A stretch of 64,000 nt of DNA, taken from NCBI GenBank assembly GCA_937929915.1, contig CALFUN010000007.1, positions 62,001-126,000 of the forward strand, read 5' to 3'. This DNA comes from an uncultured Caulobacterales bacterium. Its GTDB lineage: Bacteria > Pseudomonadota > Alphaproteobacteria > Caulobacterales > Maricaulaceae. The notes under the pieces were generated by a model, which worked only from the letters and a program-made list of their open reading frames with translations, was not told the DNA's origin and did not search any database. The position numbers were made by a program, and so were the translations under genes. This document shows, piece after piece, positions 36,199-45,624 of this stretch; positions within the stretch are counted from its first letter, which is position 1; the number at the start of each line of letters is the position of its first letter.

Positions 36199-37074
36199 AT
36201 GTGTGATATTTTTACAGAGCAAGACAATGAGGCATTTTTAAAATCACGTGGACTTAACCGCCGAAACTTTAACAAAGTCGGTACGATTGCTGCCTTAACA
36301 GCTATGCTCCCCGCCACAGCTTGCGCGCAAACCATCCAAGAAAAAACCGTACAGATTGATATGCCTGATGGCGTATCTGATTGCTATTTCGTGGCCCCCG
36401 CCAGCGGGCAGCACCCTGCGGTTCTGATGTGGCCTGACATTAAAGGTCTGCGCCCTGCCTTTAAAGTTATGGGTAAACGCATGGCAGAAAATGGCTATGC
36501 CGTGCTTGTCGTTAATCCATTTTACCGTGATTCTGTCGCGCCTGTTGCGGGTGATAACCCTGATTTCAGCGACCCTGATACGCGTAGTTTTTTAATCGGT
36601 ATGGCGCGTAAGCTTACCCAAGATGCCAGCATGTCAGATGCTCGTGCTTATATTAATTTCCTTGATGCACAGAGCAGCGTTGATACATCTCGCAAAGTTG
36701 GTACATGCGGTTATTGCATGGGCGGCCCGCTTATTATGCGCACGGCAGCAGCTATGCCGAACCGCGTAGGCGCAGCCGCATCTTTTCACGGCGGCGGGCT
36801 TGCGACAGACCGTCCTGATAGTCCGCATCTACTCATCCCAGAATCGCCAGCCCATGTACTGCATGCTGTAGCCGAAAATGATGATGAACGTTTCCCTGAG
36901 GCCAAGACAATCTTAGCCAAAGCCTATGCGGCAGCGAATATACCTGCAGAAATCGAGGTCTATGCAGGCACAAAACATGGCTGGTGCCCGCCAGATTCGA
37001 CCGTTTATAACGAAGCCCAAGCCGAAAAAGCCTGGGCGCGTATGCTTGCGCTTTATGAGAGAACTTTAAGCTAA
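36199..37074 (+). CDS. Dienelactone hydrolase family protein with Tat-like leader
   Basis: 291 aa from ATG 36199 (gagg seven bases upstream; GTG 36193 is less likely). The N-terminus has a twin-arginine-like NRRNFNKVG followed by a hydrophobic stretch and ACAQ, suggesting Tat export. The alpha/beta hydrolase has the DLH nucleophile Cys in GTCGYCMGGP, acid in HAVAENDDERFP and His in GTKHGWC. Substrate unknown; not necessarily an aromatic-degradation enzyme. Confidence 0.87.
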   Translation: MCDIFTEQDNEAFLKSRGLNRRNFNKVGTIAALTAMLPATACAQTIQEKTVQIDMPDGVSDCYFVAPASGQHPAVLMWPDIKGLRPAFKVMGKRMAENGYAVLVVNPFYRDSVAPVAGDNPDFSDPDTRSFLIGMARKLTQDASMSDARAYINFLDAQSSVDTSRKVGTCGYCMGGPLIMRTAAAMPNRVGAAASFHGGGLATDRPDSPHLLIPESPAHVLHAVAENDDERFPEAKTILAKAYAAANIPAEIEVYAGTKHGWCPPDSTVYNEAQAEKAWARMLALYERTLS

Positions 37075-37078
37075 ACCC

Positions 37079-39544
37079 TTATTCACAATGCCAGCAATCC
37101 TCTCCTAAAAACCCGCCTTGGCCTATTGGGCCGCCGGGCGGGAGAGCCTTTGCAGATTCAACAGCTTTCACCGCTTCGCGCGGGCGCTCTAAATAAGCAT
37201 CTATTTGCTGTGCGAGCCATTGTCCATGATCGTCCCCGCGTGACTTCGCCTGTACGGCCATATCCCCAAGTGCAGATATAGCGCGAATGTCTACAGCATG
37301 GCTGGCGCCGCTATCAGCAAGCTCCATAAGCGCAAAGGCCAGACGGCTTTGAATGGTTCGCGCAATTTCACCTGCTCGCCCCGTTCCAGATTGGCTCATT
37401 ACATAAATACGGATTGTTCGCAGGACTTCATCAAGACTTGGATTGCGCGCATCACGGCGATGAAATTCCACCAATCGCGCGGCTCTGCGCGGATGCAGCA
37501 AAGCATCCAATGTCATATCTGCCGCCGTATCCGCTGCGGCCGTTACATCAAAAGCGGGATAGGCCGTACGGCGAAACCACTCGCGGTCACTATCAGCAAA
37601 ACCCCAGCTTTGCACAGAGGGCGTTAGTAAATTGAGCGTACTATCTTGAATATCAAGCGCTTGCGCATCAAGGGTCTTCAAGATTTCGGTCAAAGCTTCG
37701 CGCTGTTTGGCAGGCGAGACAATTTGCGCAGGCCGCTGTCCATCACCCCTCAAGCCATAATTAAACCGCATGCCGCCAATAACTTTACTCGCAGCCGCAA
37801 CTTGGTAGCGGTGATAGAGATAAACCGGGACAATGACTTTATTTAAATCAGAGATAGGCTGGCCTTCTGATAGTCTATCTACGCCAAAATTCGCTAACGC
37901 TAAAGCCCGTACCGCCATAGCATCTTTGAGGCCCGTAACAGGATCCGCGCGGTTATCCCATACATTTCCTTCTGGATGGCCTGTGCCTACGCTACGCGCA
38001 TTTGTATCTGCAACATAGAGCAGGCCGTCATCGATTGAAGCTTTCACTAAAGCCGCGCGGGCTTGGGTATCTAAATCACCATAAAGCCATGTCGTCGTAA
38101 ACTCATCCCATGGCCCAACACCAACACCATATGCGTTAGAAAAATCCATCTGCCCATTCGTGACCCGAATATCTGGCGAAGGGTAATCCATCACACTGCC
38201 TTTATCATATGTACTCGCCGCGAAATTATGAGCAAAACCAAGGGCATGACCCACTTCATGAGCTGAAAGCTGACGGATGCGGTCAAGCGCCAGTTCAATC
38301 GGATCATCATCTGCGCCGCTCCCCGTTTTATCTGTACCGATAAGCCCTTCGAAAATCATACGGTCTTGACGCACACGCAAAGAGCCAAGATTAACATGGC
38401 CTTTTAGCATTTCCCCTGTGCGCGGGTCAGACACCCCGCCGCCATAAGACCAACCTCGAGTTTGGCGATGTACCCATTGGACAACATTATAGCGAATATC
38501 AAGTAGATGAGCGTCTTCGGGCAATATCTCTACGCGGTAACCGCCGGGATAACCCGCCGCTTCAAACGCTTTTTCCCACCAACGCGCCCCTTCTAGCAAA
38601 GCTCCGCGAATAGGCTCTGGGGCGCCGCTGTCAATATAATAGACAATCGGGTTGATAACCTTGCCATCTGCGTCTTTTTCAAGACGGTAACGACGGGCAA
38701 AACGGGTTTCAATCGGCGCATCTAAGGCTGCGCTATAATTATAATGCGTTTCCTCCACAACGCCTACGCGCGGGTCTGACGGAAGCGGTGTATAGCCGTC
38801 CTCTGGCAGGCGCACGAAGGAATGATGCTGTATCAATGTGGCATCCGTTCCATTGGCTGCCGTTGTCGCAACTTCGCGGCCAGGGTCTGCCGAAGATAAG
38901 GTAATAAACACATCCACTTCAATATTATCAGGGAAGGCGAATACATTTTTTGTATCTATAACGGTACGGTCTTTCACGATAGAAAAACTGCCTTGTCCCG
39001 TATCTGATAAATGTTGCTTCAATCCCAAAATGTCACGGGTAAGGAAATCGGTTAAATCCACAACAAGCCCGTTTTTTTGCGAGACTATTTTCGCCGTTCC
39101 AATAAAGGAGGTGGCAAAGCTTTCCTTCACAGCGCGGGCCTCAAGTGGATTATCAGGATTAGCGCGATAAGACAGATTTTCTTTTTCAAGTACCACCTTA
39201 TCGCCAAACTTGCGAAACACGACAACAGACCCGCCTTGTCCCCACCCTCTATCTAACCCCACAGGATTAGACCCTAGCCCTGCGGTTAGGCGGGCTGTGT
39301 GAATAAAGCGCAAAGCCGTGCCATCGTCTGCCGCTTTAGGCAATTTGGCTAAAACCCGGTTTGTTTTAGTATCAACATAGAGATCAATAAACCCTGCGCG
39401 GTGCTCAAGCCCAGATAATGGATTGGAGACAACACTCTTTGTATTTGAAGAGGCTTGGCAAGACATCAAAACCAGAGCAGATGCACTTATCATACACGCC
39501 GATATAATTGTTTTCGTGATATGTAATTTGTGATGAGACAACAT
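37079..39544 (-). CDS. Zinc-dependent metalloprotease lipoprotein (DUF5117/DUF4953-like)
   Basis: 821 aa. Lipobox LMSC (Cys29). Metzincin-type zinc site HEVGHALGFAH (His429, Glu430, His433, His439), then the Met-turn candidate SVMDYPSPD. The N-terminal 300 residues match the DUF5117-like pro-region and the C-terminus (DMTLDALLHPRRAARLVEFH) the DUF4953-like tail. Likely an envelope or outer-membrane-facing protease. It converges on the dienelactone hydrolase with four bases between. Confidence 0.88.
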   Translation of the reverse strand: MLSHHKLHITKTIISACMISASALVLMSCQASSNTKSVVSNPLSGLEHRAGFIDLYVDTKTNRVLAKLPKAADDGTALRFIHTARLTAGLGSNPVGLDRGWGQGGSVVVFRKFGDKVVLEKENLSYRANPDNPLEARAVKESFATSFIGTAKIVSQKNGLVVDLTDFLTRDILGLKQHLSDTGQGSFSIVKDRTVIDTKNVFAFPDNIEVDVFITLSSADPGREVATTAANGTDATLIQHHSFVRLPEDGYTPLPSDPRVGVVEETHYNYSAALDAPIETRFARRYRLEKDADGKVINPIVYYIDSGAPEPIRGALLEGARWWEKAFEAAGYPGGYRVEILPEDAHLLDIRYNVVQWVHRQTRGWSYGGGVSDPRTGEMLKGHVNLGSLRVRQDRMIFEGLIGTDKTGSGADDDPIELALDRIRQLSAHEVGHALGFAHNFAASTYDKGSVMDYPSPDIRVTNGQMDFSNAYGVGVGPWDEFTTTWLYGDLDTQARAALVKASIDDGLLYVADTNARSVGTGHPEGNVWDNRADPVTGLKDAMAVRALALANFGVDRLSEGQPISDLNKVIVPVYLYHRYQVAAASKVIGGMRFNYGLRGDGQRPAQIVSPAKQREALTEILKTLDAQALDIQDSTLNLLTPSVQSWGFADSDREWFRRTAYPAFDVTAAADTAADMTLDALLHPRRAARLVEFHRRDARNPSLDEVLRTIRIYVMSQSGTGRAGEIARTIQSRLAFALMELADSGASHAVDIRAISALGDMAVQAKSRGDDHGQWLAQQIDAYLERPREAVKAVESAKALPPGGPIGQGGFLGEDCWHCE

Positions 39545-39628
39545 TAAAACACCCTTCGTTTTTCTTATGCCTAACTCTATAGGCCAAGCAAGGTTATGCC
39601 GTAAATGCTGTTTAGGAGATAAATTTCA

Positions 39629-40462
39629 TCACCGCTTTAGGCTTTGCTCTATCACACCCAAAGCCTCGCCAAGCCGCATTTTCGCGCTGCCTGGTTTAAG
39701 CGGCTTTTGCTGGCTACCATGCGGGGCCCATCCTGACATCCAAAGAATTTCAAACTGGCATTTCAGCTTACCATCATCGCGTGAAAAATGCGTTTTATAC
39801 AGCGCTTCCGCCTTAGCCAAATAGGCTTTGGGCAGGCGCTGTTTACTCCGCGTAGAAAGACAGTTGCTAAGTCCCAAGTCGCGCAAATCCGAAATGAGCG
39901 TGGATAAAGCCTTATATGACACTGTAAATCTATCCATATCAACAACAGGCAAGGTTAATCCTGCATGGCCCAGCAGAGCCGCGCATTGCGAATAATCTAC
40001 CATAGGTATAATCCGCGCAGCCACCCCGCCTAGCATGGCCTGATCTGCCGCATAAAGCGTTTGCCGCAATTCCGTCAGCGTCGTGCCGCCAAAAATAGCT
40101 CCCAAAAATAATCCGTCATCAACAAGGTGATGGCGAATATTCATCAAAGTTTGCGGCAAATTTTCATCACTTTGTAAATGCAGCACACTAATGACAAGCT
40201 CATATTTTTTCGCAAGCTCGCTTGGGCATTGCATATAATCAAAGGCAATCGGATGTTTGTCAGTCGGCAAACCCGCAAGAATAAAACCGCGCACATCAAA
40301 TGGCCCGATAATAAGGGCTGATTTAAACTGGCGAGATATATCCGCAATCCGAGAGGCCGCATCTTCGGCAGCCCGTTTTAATAAAAAAGAGGTGCCTATA
40401 CGCGCTTGCCGATTGACGGCGCGCCGATTGGCAAGAGCTTGGGCTTTAGGGTCGAAAATCAA
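39629..40462 (-). CDS. NDUFAF5-like class I methyltransferase family protein
   Basis: 277 aa from TTG 40462 (gga eight bases upstream). SAM-methyltransferase-like: ALIIGPFDVRG stands where the Gly-rich motif I should be and is degenerate. YELVISVLHLQSDENLPQTL and LVDDGLFLGAIFGGTTLTELR match the NDUFAF5 group, which acts on complex I assembly (arginine hydroxylation of NDUFS7 in mitochondria). It diverges from comF, as in many alphaproteobacteria. The weak SAM motif fits a hydroxylase or non-methyltransferase role. Confidence 0.82.
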   Translation of the reverse strand: MIFDPKAQALANRRAVNRQARIGTSFLLKRAAEDAASRIADISRQFKSALIIGPFDVRGFILAGLPTDKHPIAFDYMQCPSELAKKYELVISVLHLQSDENLPQTLMNIRHHLVDDGLFLGAIFGGTTLTELRQTLYAADQAMLGGVAARIIPMVDYSQCAALLGHAGLTLPVVDMDRFTVSYKALSTLISDLRDLGLSNCLSTRSKQRLPKAYLAKAEALYKTHFSRDDGKLKCQFEILWMSGWAPHGSQQKPLKPGSAKMRLGEALGVIEQSLKR

Positions 40463-40498
40463 ATTTTGCTTTCCAAAGGATTCTGGTTACATTGCGCT

Positions 40499-41248
40499 AT
40501 GAGCTTTATGCAAACAGGCCTCCTACATCAAGCGGCTAAACTCGCGATAGATACCCTCTTGCCGCCGCAAAGCCTGCTCACACTCGAAAATGATCCTATG
40601 TCAAAACGGCTTTGGCAAGATGTTGTGTTTTTAGACGAACCTTGTTGCCAGATTTGCGGTCATCCATTTGAGTTTGAAACATCGCTGCAATCTCTATGTG
40701 CAAGATGCTCGGCCATGCCGCCTAAATATACGAGCGCGAGAGCGGCGATGAAATATGATGATGGCTCACGCGCTTTAGTATTAAGCTTTAAACATGGCGG
40801 GCGCACGGAAGGTTTGGCGATGTTTGCCGCGCAAATGCACAGGGCCGGCCGGCGCGCTTTGGATAAAGCCGATTATATTATACCCGTACCGTTACACATG
40901 CACCGTCTGATTAAACGCCGTTATAATCAATCGGCTTTACTCGGGCGAGCTTTAGCTCATATCTGCGCGGTTAGTTTTGAACCTGATATATTGATGCGAG
41001 TCAAAGCAACACCGAGCCAAGGCGGTAAATCTGTCTCTGCGAGGCGTCAAAATGTTCAAGGCGCCTTTTCTATCAAGCCTAAAGCTGCACACCAGCTTAA
41101 AGGCGCGCATATTGTGTTAGTGGATGACGTAATGACAACAGGGGCAACATTAGAGGCCTGCGCGCAGGTTTTATTGCGCGCAGGTGCCGCAGAAGTGAAC
41201 GGATTATGCCTTGCAAGAGTTGTCAGGCCCGTAAAACTCCCTAAATAG
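40499..41248 (+). CDS. comF: ComF family phosphoribosyltransferase-like protein
   Basis: 249 aa from ATG 40499; longer in-frame starts overlap the divergent gene. The N-terminal zinc finger is CCQICGHPF with LCARC. The C-terminal PRTase fold carries the PRPP loop VLVDDVMTTGATLEAC. ComF proteins act in DNA uptake in naturally competent bacteria; the alphaproteobacterial role is less certain. First gene of the run comF-grxC-nitrilase-DUF1178-gpsA. Confidence 0.88.
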   Translation: MSFMQTGLLHQAAKLAIDTLLPPQSLLTLENDPMSKRLWQDVVFLDEPCCQICGHPFEFETSLQSLCARCSAMPPKYTSARAAMKYDDGSRALVLSFKHGGRTEGLAMFAAQMHRAGRRALDKADYIIPVPLHMHRLIKRRYNQSALLGRALAHICAVSFEPDILMRVKATPSQGGKSVSARRQNVQGAFSIKPKAAHQLKGAHIVLVDDVMTTGATLEACAQVLLRAGAAEVNGLCLARVVRPVKLPK

Positions 41249-41289
41249 AAGGCCGACACAGTTGAAATATAGCTTAGAAAGGCTATCTC

Positions 41290-41547
41290 ATGGCAAAAAT
41301 TGAAATGTACTCTAAAATGATGTGCCCTTTTTGTATACGCGCAAAGTCCCTCCTAAATTCAAAAGGCGTCGACATTATTGATATTCCAGCAGCCGCCAAC
41401 CCAGAGAAACGTCGCGAGATGGTTGAGCGCTCAAATGGTAAAAATACATTCCCGCAAATATTCATAGACGGACAACATATTGGCGGATGTGATGACCTCT
41501 TTGCCTTAGAACGCGCTGGTAAGCTGGATCCTTTACTTGCCGCGTAA
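41290..41547 (+). CDS. grxC: Glutaredoxin 3
   Basis: 85 aa. Dithiol active site CPFC (Cys12, Cys15), the TFPQIFIDG cis-Pro segment and GGCDDLFALE. Reduces disulfides with glutathione. Its stop is directly followed by the start of the next gene. Confidence 0.95.
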   Translation: MAKIEMYSKMMCPFCIRAKSLLNSKGVDIIDIPAAANPEKRREMVERSNGKNTFPQIFIDGQHIGGCDDLFALERAGKLDPLLAA

Positions 41548-42348
41548 ATGAAAGCGGCGATTATTCAAATGCGCTCTGGCATTGATGTGCCAGAGAATAT
41601 TCGGGCGGCCACAGGCTTAATACATAAGGCTGCCACAGACGGCGCGCGTTTTGTCGCGACGCCCGAAATGACCCATCTTATGCAACGTGATAGCGGCAAA
41701 TTACATAAGGCCGTGCGCAAAGAAGATAAAGATTTAGGCGTTAAAACTTTTTCTGAACTGGCTCGTATTCTCGGTATATATTTACTCATCGGTTCATTAG
41801 CAATTTTGCGCGATGACGGGAAAATTGCCAATCGCAGTTTTGTCTTTGACCCTGACGGAACCATAGTCGCGCGTTACGATAAAATCCATTTATTCGAAGC
41901 GGCTATTTCCAAAACAGATATGTGGCGCGAGGCCGATAGCTATGCTGCGGGCGAGCAATCTGTTATCACAGCCATTGATAATTTCGATCTTGGCCTTTCA
42001 ATTTGTTATGACGTACGCTTTGCTAATCTTTATAAAGGCTACGCCCATGCCCGGTCTCATATCATTTCTGTGCCATCAGCCTTTACTCGCGCAACAGGGA
42101 AAGCCCATTGGGAAACTCTGTTGCGGGCCCGCGCGATTGAAACAGGCGCTTATATCATTGCTCCCGCGCAAGGCGGCACACATGCAGATGGCCGTAAAAC
42201 CTGGGGCCGCTCTATGATTATTGGGCCATGGGGCGAGATATTAGCCCATATTGATAATGATGAGCCTGGCTATGCGATTGCAGAAATAAACATATCTAAC
42301 ATCGAACAGGCTCGTGCAAAAATACCAGCTTGGAAATCACCCCAGTGA
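41548..42348 (+). CDS. Carbon-nitrogen hydrolase (Nit2/deaminated glutathione amidase-like)
   Basis: 266 aa. The nitrilase triad is visible: Glu40 (ATPEMTHL), Lys112 (RYDKIHLFEA) and Cys153 (LSICYDVRF). Sequence and position after grxC fit the Nit1/Nit2 branch that removes damaged (deaminated) glutathione. The ATG directly abuts the grxC stop and the next gene overlaps it by four bases, so these are translated together. Confidence 0.92.
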   Translation: MKAAIIQMRSGIDVPENIRAATGLIHKAATDGARFVATPEMTHLMQRDSGKLHKAVRKEDKDLGVKTFSELARILGIYLLIGSLAILRDDGKIANRSFVFDPDGTIVARYDKIHLFEAAISKTDMWREADSYAAGEQSVITAIDNFDLGLSICYDVRFANLYKGYAHARSHIISVPSAFTRATGKAHWETLLRARAIETGAYIIAPAQGGTHADGRKTWGRSMIIGPWGEILAHIDNDEPGYAIAEINISNIEQARAKIPAWKSPQ

Positions 42349-42782
42349 TAAAATATGCACTGATATGTAAAAAGGCAATTTGCCAGCATGAATTTGAGGC
42401 ATGGTTCTCAAACTCGGCCGATTATGACCAACAAGAAAAAGCTCGGCAACTTATCTGTCCTTTATGCCAAAGCACACGCATTGAAAAAGCAATTATGGCT
42501 CCAGCTATCAAATCACCAAAACGCGCGGCATCTACGACGAAAACAACAGAAAATATAGCGGCTATGGCCGCAAAGCTTCGGGCTAACATTTCAAAAAATT
42601 GCGAAGATGTCGGCGATAAATTCGCGGATGAAGCCCGGGCGATACATTATGGCGAAAAACCCGAACGCGGGATTTATGGTCAGGCAAGACCTGCCGATGC
42701 CAAAGCTTTAATTGAAGAAGGGGTTGGCATTGTTCCATTACCCGATATGATTGTGCCAAACTCTAAAAAGACACTCAATTAA
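42345..42782 (+). CDS. DUF1178 family protein
   Basis: 145 aa from GTG 42345, which overlaps the previous stop (GTGA). IKYALICKKAICQHEFEAWFSNSADYDQQ and the CPLCQSTRIEKAIMAP zinc-type pair are the DUF1178 signature. The C-terminus EEGVGIVPLPDM is also conserved. Function unknown, but it consistently neighbours the nitrilase and grxC. Confidence 0.88.
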   Translation: MIKYALICKKAICQHEFEAWFSNSADYDQQEKARQLICPLCQSTRIEKAIMAPAIKSPKRAASTTKTTENIAAMAAKLRANISKNCEDVGDKFADEARAIHYGEKPERGIYGQARPADAKALIEEGVGIVPLPDMIVPNSKKTLN

Positions 42783-42797
42783 CGCCATAAGGCCCGT

Positions 42798-43799
42798 ATG
42801 ACTCAAAATATTATCGTAATTGGCGCAGGCGCTTGGGGAACGGCTCTGGCAAATTTATGCGCACATAATGGTCATAAAACACGCATTTGGGCCTTTGAAG
42901 AAAATTGCGCGGCTGCGATTAACACGCATCATGAAAATAAAGATTTTCTACCAGATATAGCGCTGCACCCAGCGCTTACGGCAACATCAAATACGCCAGA
43001 TTTCACCCAAGCTGATATGTGTTTGGTGGTCAGTCCAGCCCAATTCATGCGCGCAACACTGACAAGATTTCGTAAAGACATAGCTGATGGTTTACCCATT
43101 GTGCTATGCTCGAAAGGCATTGAAAATACAACATTATCCTTTATGAGCGATGTTTTAAGCGAAACCGTCCCGCAAGCCATACCCTTCGTATTATCAGGGC
43201 CAAGTTTTGCCAAAGATGTTGCTCTAGGGCTGCCTACAGCGGTAACGCTTGCAGGGCCAAGTTTTGAACAAGCCGATAAAATAGCCGCACTCATCGCAAG
43301 CGCAAATTTTCGTCCCTATACATCTGATGACATTATTGGCGCAGAAATTGGCGGAGCAGTTAAAAACGTTCTCGCCATTGCCTGCGGAATTGTTTTAGGG
43401 CTTGAGTTGGGACAATCGGCCCATGCGGCGATAATCGCGCGAGGCTTTGCAGAAATGGGACGACTTGGCGCAGCGCTCGGTGCCAATGCTGTGACCTTAT
43501 CTGGGATGTGCGGCTTGGGCGATCTTGTCTTGACGTGCAGCTCGCAACAATCGCGCAATATGTCTTGCGGCTATGCTCTGGGACAAGGCCAAGCTATCGC
43601 CGATATTTTAGCTCTGCGAAATTCAGTCACAGAAGGCGTATCAACCGCGCCAGCATTAAGCGCGCTTGCGATAAAGACAGGGGTTGATATGCCAATATGC
43701 AACGCGGTTGCACAGATTGTCACAGGTCAAATCCATCCGAAAATGGCCGTAGAACAGCTTTTATCCCGCCCGTTAAAAGGCGAATTTAGCCGCTTATAA
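42798..43799 (+). CDS. gpsA: Glycerol-3-phosphate dehydrogenase [NAD(P)+]
   Basis: 333 aa. Dinucleotide loop IVIGAGAWGTALANL (residues 5-19), VVLCSKGIE region (IVLCSKGIENTTLSF), LSGPSFAKDVALGLPTAV, the catalytic Lys in IGGAVKNVLAIACGI, and GMCGLGDLVLTCSSQQSRN. Makes sn-glycerol-3-phosphate for phospholipids. Last gene of the rightward run; converges on the ParB-like gene. Confidence 0.96.
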   Translation: MTQNIIVIGAGAWGTALANLCAHNGHKTRIWAFEENCAAAINTHHENKDFLPDIALHPALTATSNTPDFTQADMCLVVSPAQFMRATLTRFRKDIADGLPIVLCSKGIENTTLSFMSDVLSETVPQAIPFVLSGPSFAKDVALGLPTAVTLAGPSFEQADKIAALIASANFRPYTSDDIIGAEIGGAVKNVLAIACGIVLGLELGQSAHAAIIARGFAEMGRLGAALGANAVTLSGMCGLGDLVLTCSSQQSRNMSCGYALGQGQAIADILALRNSVTEGVSTAPALSALAIKTGVDMPICNAVAQIVTGQIHPKMAVEQLLSRPLKGEFSRL

Positions 43800-43812
43800 T
43801 GGCGCAAATCTT

Positions 43813-44460
43813 CTAGGCCGCAATGCGAGATATTGGCGCGGGTGTTTGCGAAACAATATGTAGGCCATTTTGCATGATGTTCTCCAAAGTTTCACAAATA
43901 TCGTCAGCTTTCGCAAATGGCCCCAACGCATCAAAAACAGAATTTTGCAGCACATGGCGCGGCTCTACAGCATAGTTACGAGCCTGCTCAAAATTAATAA
44001 CCCGCTCAAAAAACAACGTGCGCAAACGCGGGCTTAGATGCGATAATGTTAAAATTTGGCGCACACAATGCCGCGATAAATATAAATCATCCGCGATTTG
44101 CGCTTCGCTATTACCTTCCCAAAACGCATGCGTCACAGTCGTGTAAAGATCACGATTAGACATAAGCGCAGGTGTGGCCGTTTTTATGGCCCGAAAATCT
44201 TTCAACTCAATATAAGGAATATTCACAAGGCTACGCGGTAATTGACCTGCAAAACGTAGCCGCCGAATAGCGGCCAAACGCTTACGACCATCAACGACTA
44301 TCAACCGGCCTTTATGTGCCCTAACAACAATAGGTGACAGTAAACCAAATCTAAGAATAGAATTTTGAATCGCTTTCACATCTTGCAGCAATGTCCCAAC
44401 AAGAATGCGCGGGCGAACAAATGTGAACTTATCCACAGGGGCTGTTGAAATATTAAGCAT
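43813..44460 (-). CDS. Orphan ParB/RepB-like protein
   Basis: 215 aa. ParB-N-like domain: IQNSILRFGLLSPIVVRAHK, then VDGRKRLAAIR (56-66) at the place of the ParB GERRxRA nucleotide-binding motif. It is followed by a helix-turn-helix (SEAQIADDLYLSRHCVRQIL, 118-137). There is no ParB C-terminal dimer domain of usual size and no parA beside it. Probably a DNA-binding regulator or accessory partition protein rather than the chromosomal ParB. A perfect DnaA box lies within its 5' end, and the upstream 225 bases are AT-rich with inverted repeats. Confidence 0.8.
   Translation of the reverse strand: MLNISTAPVDKFTFVRPRILVGTLLQDVKAIQNSILRFGLLSPIVVRAHKGRLIVVDGRKRLAAIRRLRFAGQLPRSLVNIPYIELKDFRAIKTATPALMSNRDLYTTVTHAFWEGNSEAQIADDLYLSRHCVRQILTLSHLSPRLRTLFFERVINFEQARNYAVEPRHVLQNSVFDALGPFAKADDICETLENIMQNGLHIVSQTPAPISRIAA
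44429..44437 (+). promoter_or_regulatory. Perfect DnaA box
   Basis: ttatccaca, the exact DnaA consensus, falls inside the first codons of the ParB-like gene (Val9-Asp10-Lys11 region), 23 bases from its start. In-gene matches can be codon-driven, so functional status is uncertain. Confidence 0.4.
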
Positions 44461-44489
44461 GTCACGTTTCCTTCTATTTAAGAAAGTTT

Positions 44490-44543
44490 ATATGTCTTAG
44501 TCTGTTACAATATGCTTTTGGTTCAATTAAATAAAAGACATAT
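44490..44543. repeat. Inverted repeat upstream of the ParB-like gene
   Basis: ATATGTCTT (44490-44498) and AAGACATAT (44535-44543) are perfect inverted copies with 36 bases between. They lie 30-83 bases upstream of the ParB-like start, a fitting place for an autoregulatory operator. Further along, around 44593-44640, the region is rich in tgtg/caca palindromic patches. Confidence 0.45.
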
Positions 44544-44685
44544 CGTTAACGGGCATTAACCTTTCATCTATTTGATTATATACAGGAAATTACGGTAACA
44601 ATGTGTCACACACGCGTTATATCACACGCATGTGTACATGGTTAATAAAGCGTAAATAATGTATTAATATCGAGTTAATTAACGC

Positions 44686-45450
44686 TTATCGGATGCCGAT
44701 TGTGACGTAGTTTATCGACTTATCCCCGGAAAACGTCCAATTATTATTCACAGGATTGAGAGACATGCCAATTTGAGTTTCGATCTGCAAACCCGCTTTT
44801 TGCATAAATTGTGATAATTCTGACGGTTTTATGAATTTTTCATATTGATGCGTTCCGCGCGGCAACCAACGTAAAATATATTCAGCCCCAACAATCGCAA
44901 GAGCAAAAGCCTTAAATGTACGGTTAATCGTCGAGCAAATCATAATCCCGCCCTCTCTAACCATCGCGCCGCAATCTTTCATAAATTCGGGCGGATTGGC
45001 GACATGTTCTATCACTTCCATATTCAAAACAACATCAAAAGGCGTTTCTCCCGCCTCCACCATCTGTTCGATTGTCCCGTGGCGGTAATCAATCTCAAGC
45101 CCGCCTTGCTCGGCATGGGTCTTGGCCGTTTTGAGGTTTTTTTCTAACGCATCAACACCTGTTACGTGCGCGCCAAGACGGGTCATAGGTTCGCATAAAA
45201 GCCCCCCGCCGCAGCCAATATCCAAAACACGTAAGCCTTTTAGAGGCAAGTCAGCCTCAGGGTCACGGTGGTAATGCGCGCAGACAGCCTCAAGAATAAA
45301 CCCCATACGCGCGCCATTCATCACATGAAGAGGCTTAAACATGCCGCTTGGGTTCCACCAATCTTCGGCCATACGCGCAAAACTTGCCATTTCCGCTGGA
45401 TCAACCGAAATACGAGACATTTTTTCAGGCGTAGTTTCCGCGTGAGCCAT
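44686..45450 (-). CDS. ubiG: Ubiquinone biosynthesis O-methyltransferase
   Basis: 255 aa from ATG 45450 (aagga seven bases upstream); the longer ATG 45555 form adds a non-conserved leader. SAM motif VLDIGCGGGLLCEPM, then VTGVDALEKNLKTAK, the EVIEHVANPPEF motif and MICSTINRTFKAFALAIVGAEYIL, which is diagnostic of UbiG. Carries out both O-methylations of ubiquinone synthesis. Confidence 0.96.
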   Translation of the reverse strand: MAHAETTPEKMSRISVDPAEMASFARMAEDWWNPSGMFKPLHVMNGARMGFILEAVCAHYHRDPEADLPLKGLRVLDIGCGGGLLCEPMTRLGAHVTGVDALEKNLKTAKTHAEQGGLEIDYRHGTIEQMVEAGETPFDVVLNMEVIEHVANPPEFMKDCGAMVREGGIMICSTINRTFKAFALAIVGAEYILRWLPRGTHQYEKFIKPSELSQFMQKAGLQIETQIGMSLNPVNNNWTFSGDKSINYVTIGIR

Positions 45451-45624
45451 ATAAAATCCTTCTTTGAATAGCGTTTTAGCGAGTTTATGCGCAAAGGCAA
45501 TGCAAGGCCCGTCTTTGTGACGGCTTGCCGCAGATAGGCCCGTATGACGTTTCAATTATCTAACGGGTTGAAAAATACCCATATAAGCGTAAAAGCGCCG
45601 CTGATTTAGAATAAAGGACATCTA

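Noticed and set aside
44546-44559. TTAA-cgggca-TTAA resembling a CtrA site upstream of the ParB-like gene
   Set aside because: The spacer is six bases, not the required seven, so it does not fit the CtrA consensus.
44429-44690. A replication origin suggested by the DnaA box, AT-richness and ParB-like gene
   Set aside because: Only one clear DnaA box, no dnaA, hemE, parA or gidAB neighbours and no box cluster. Kept only as a regulatory curiosity.
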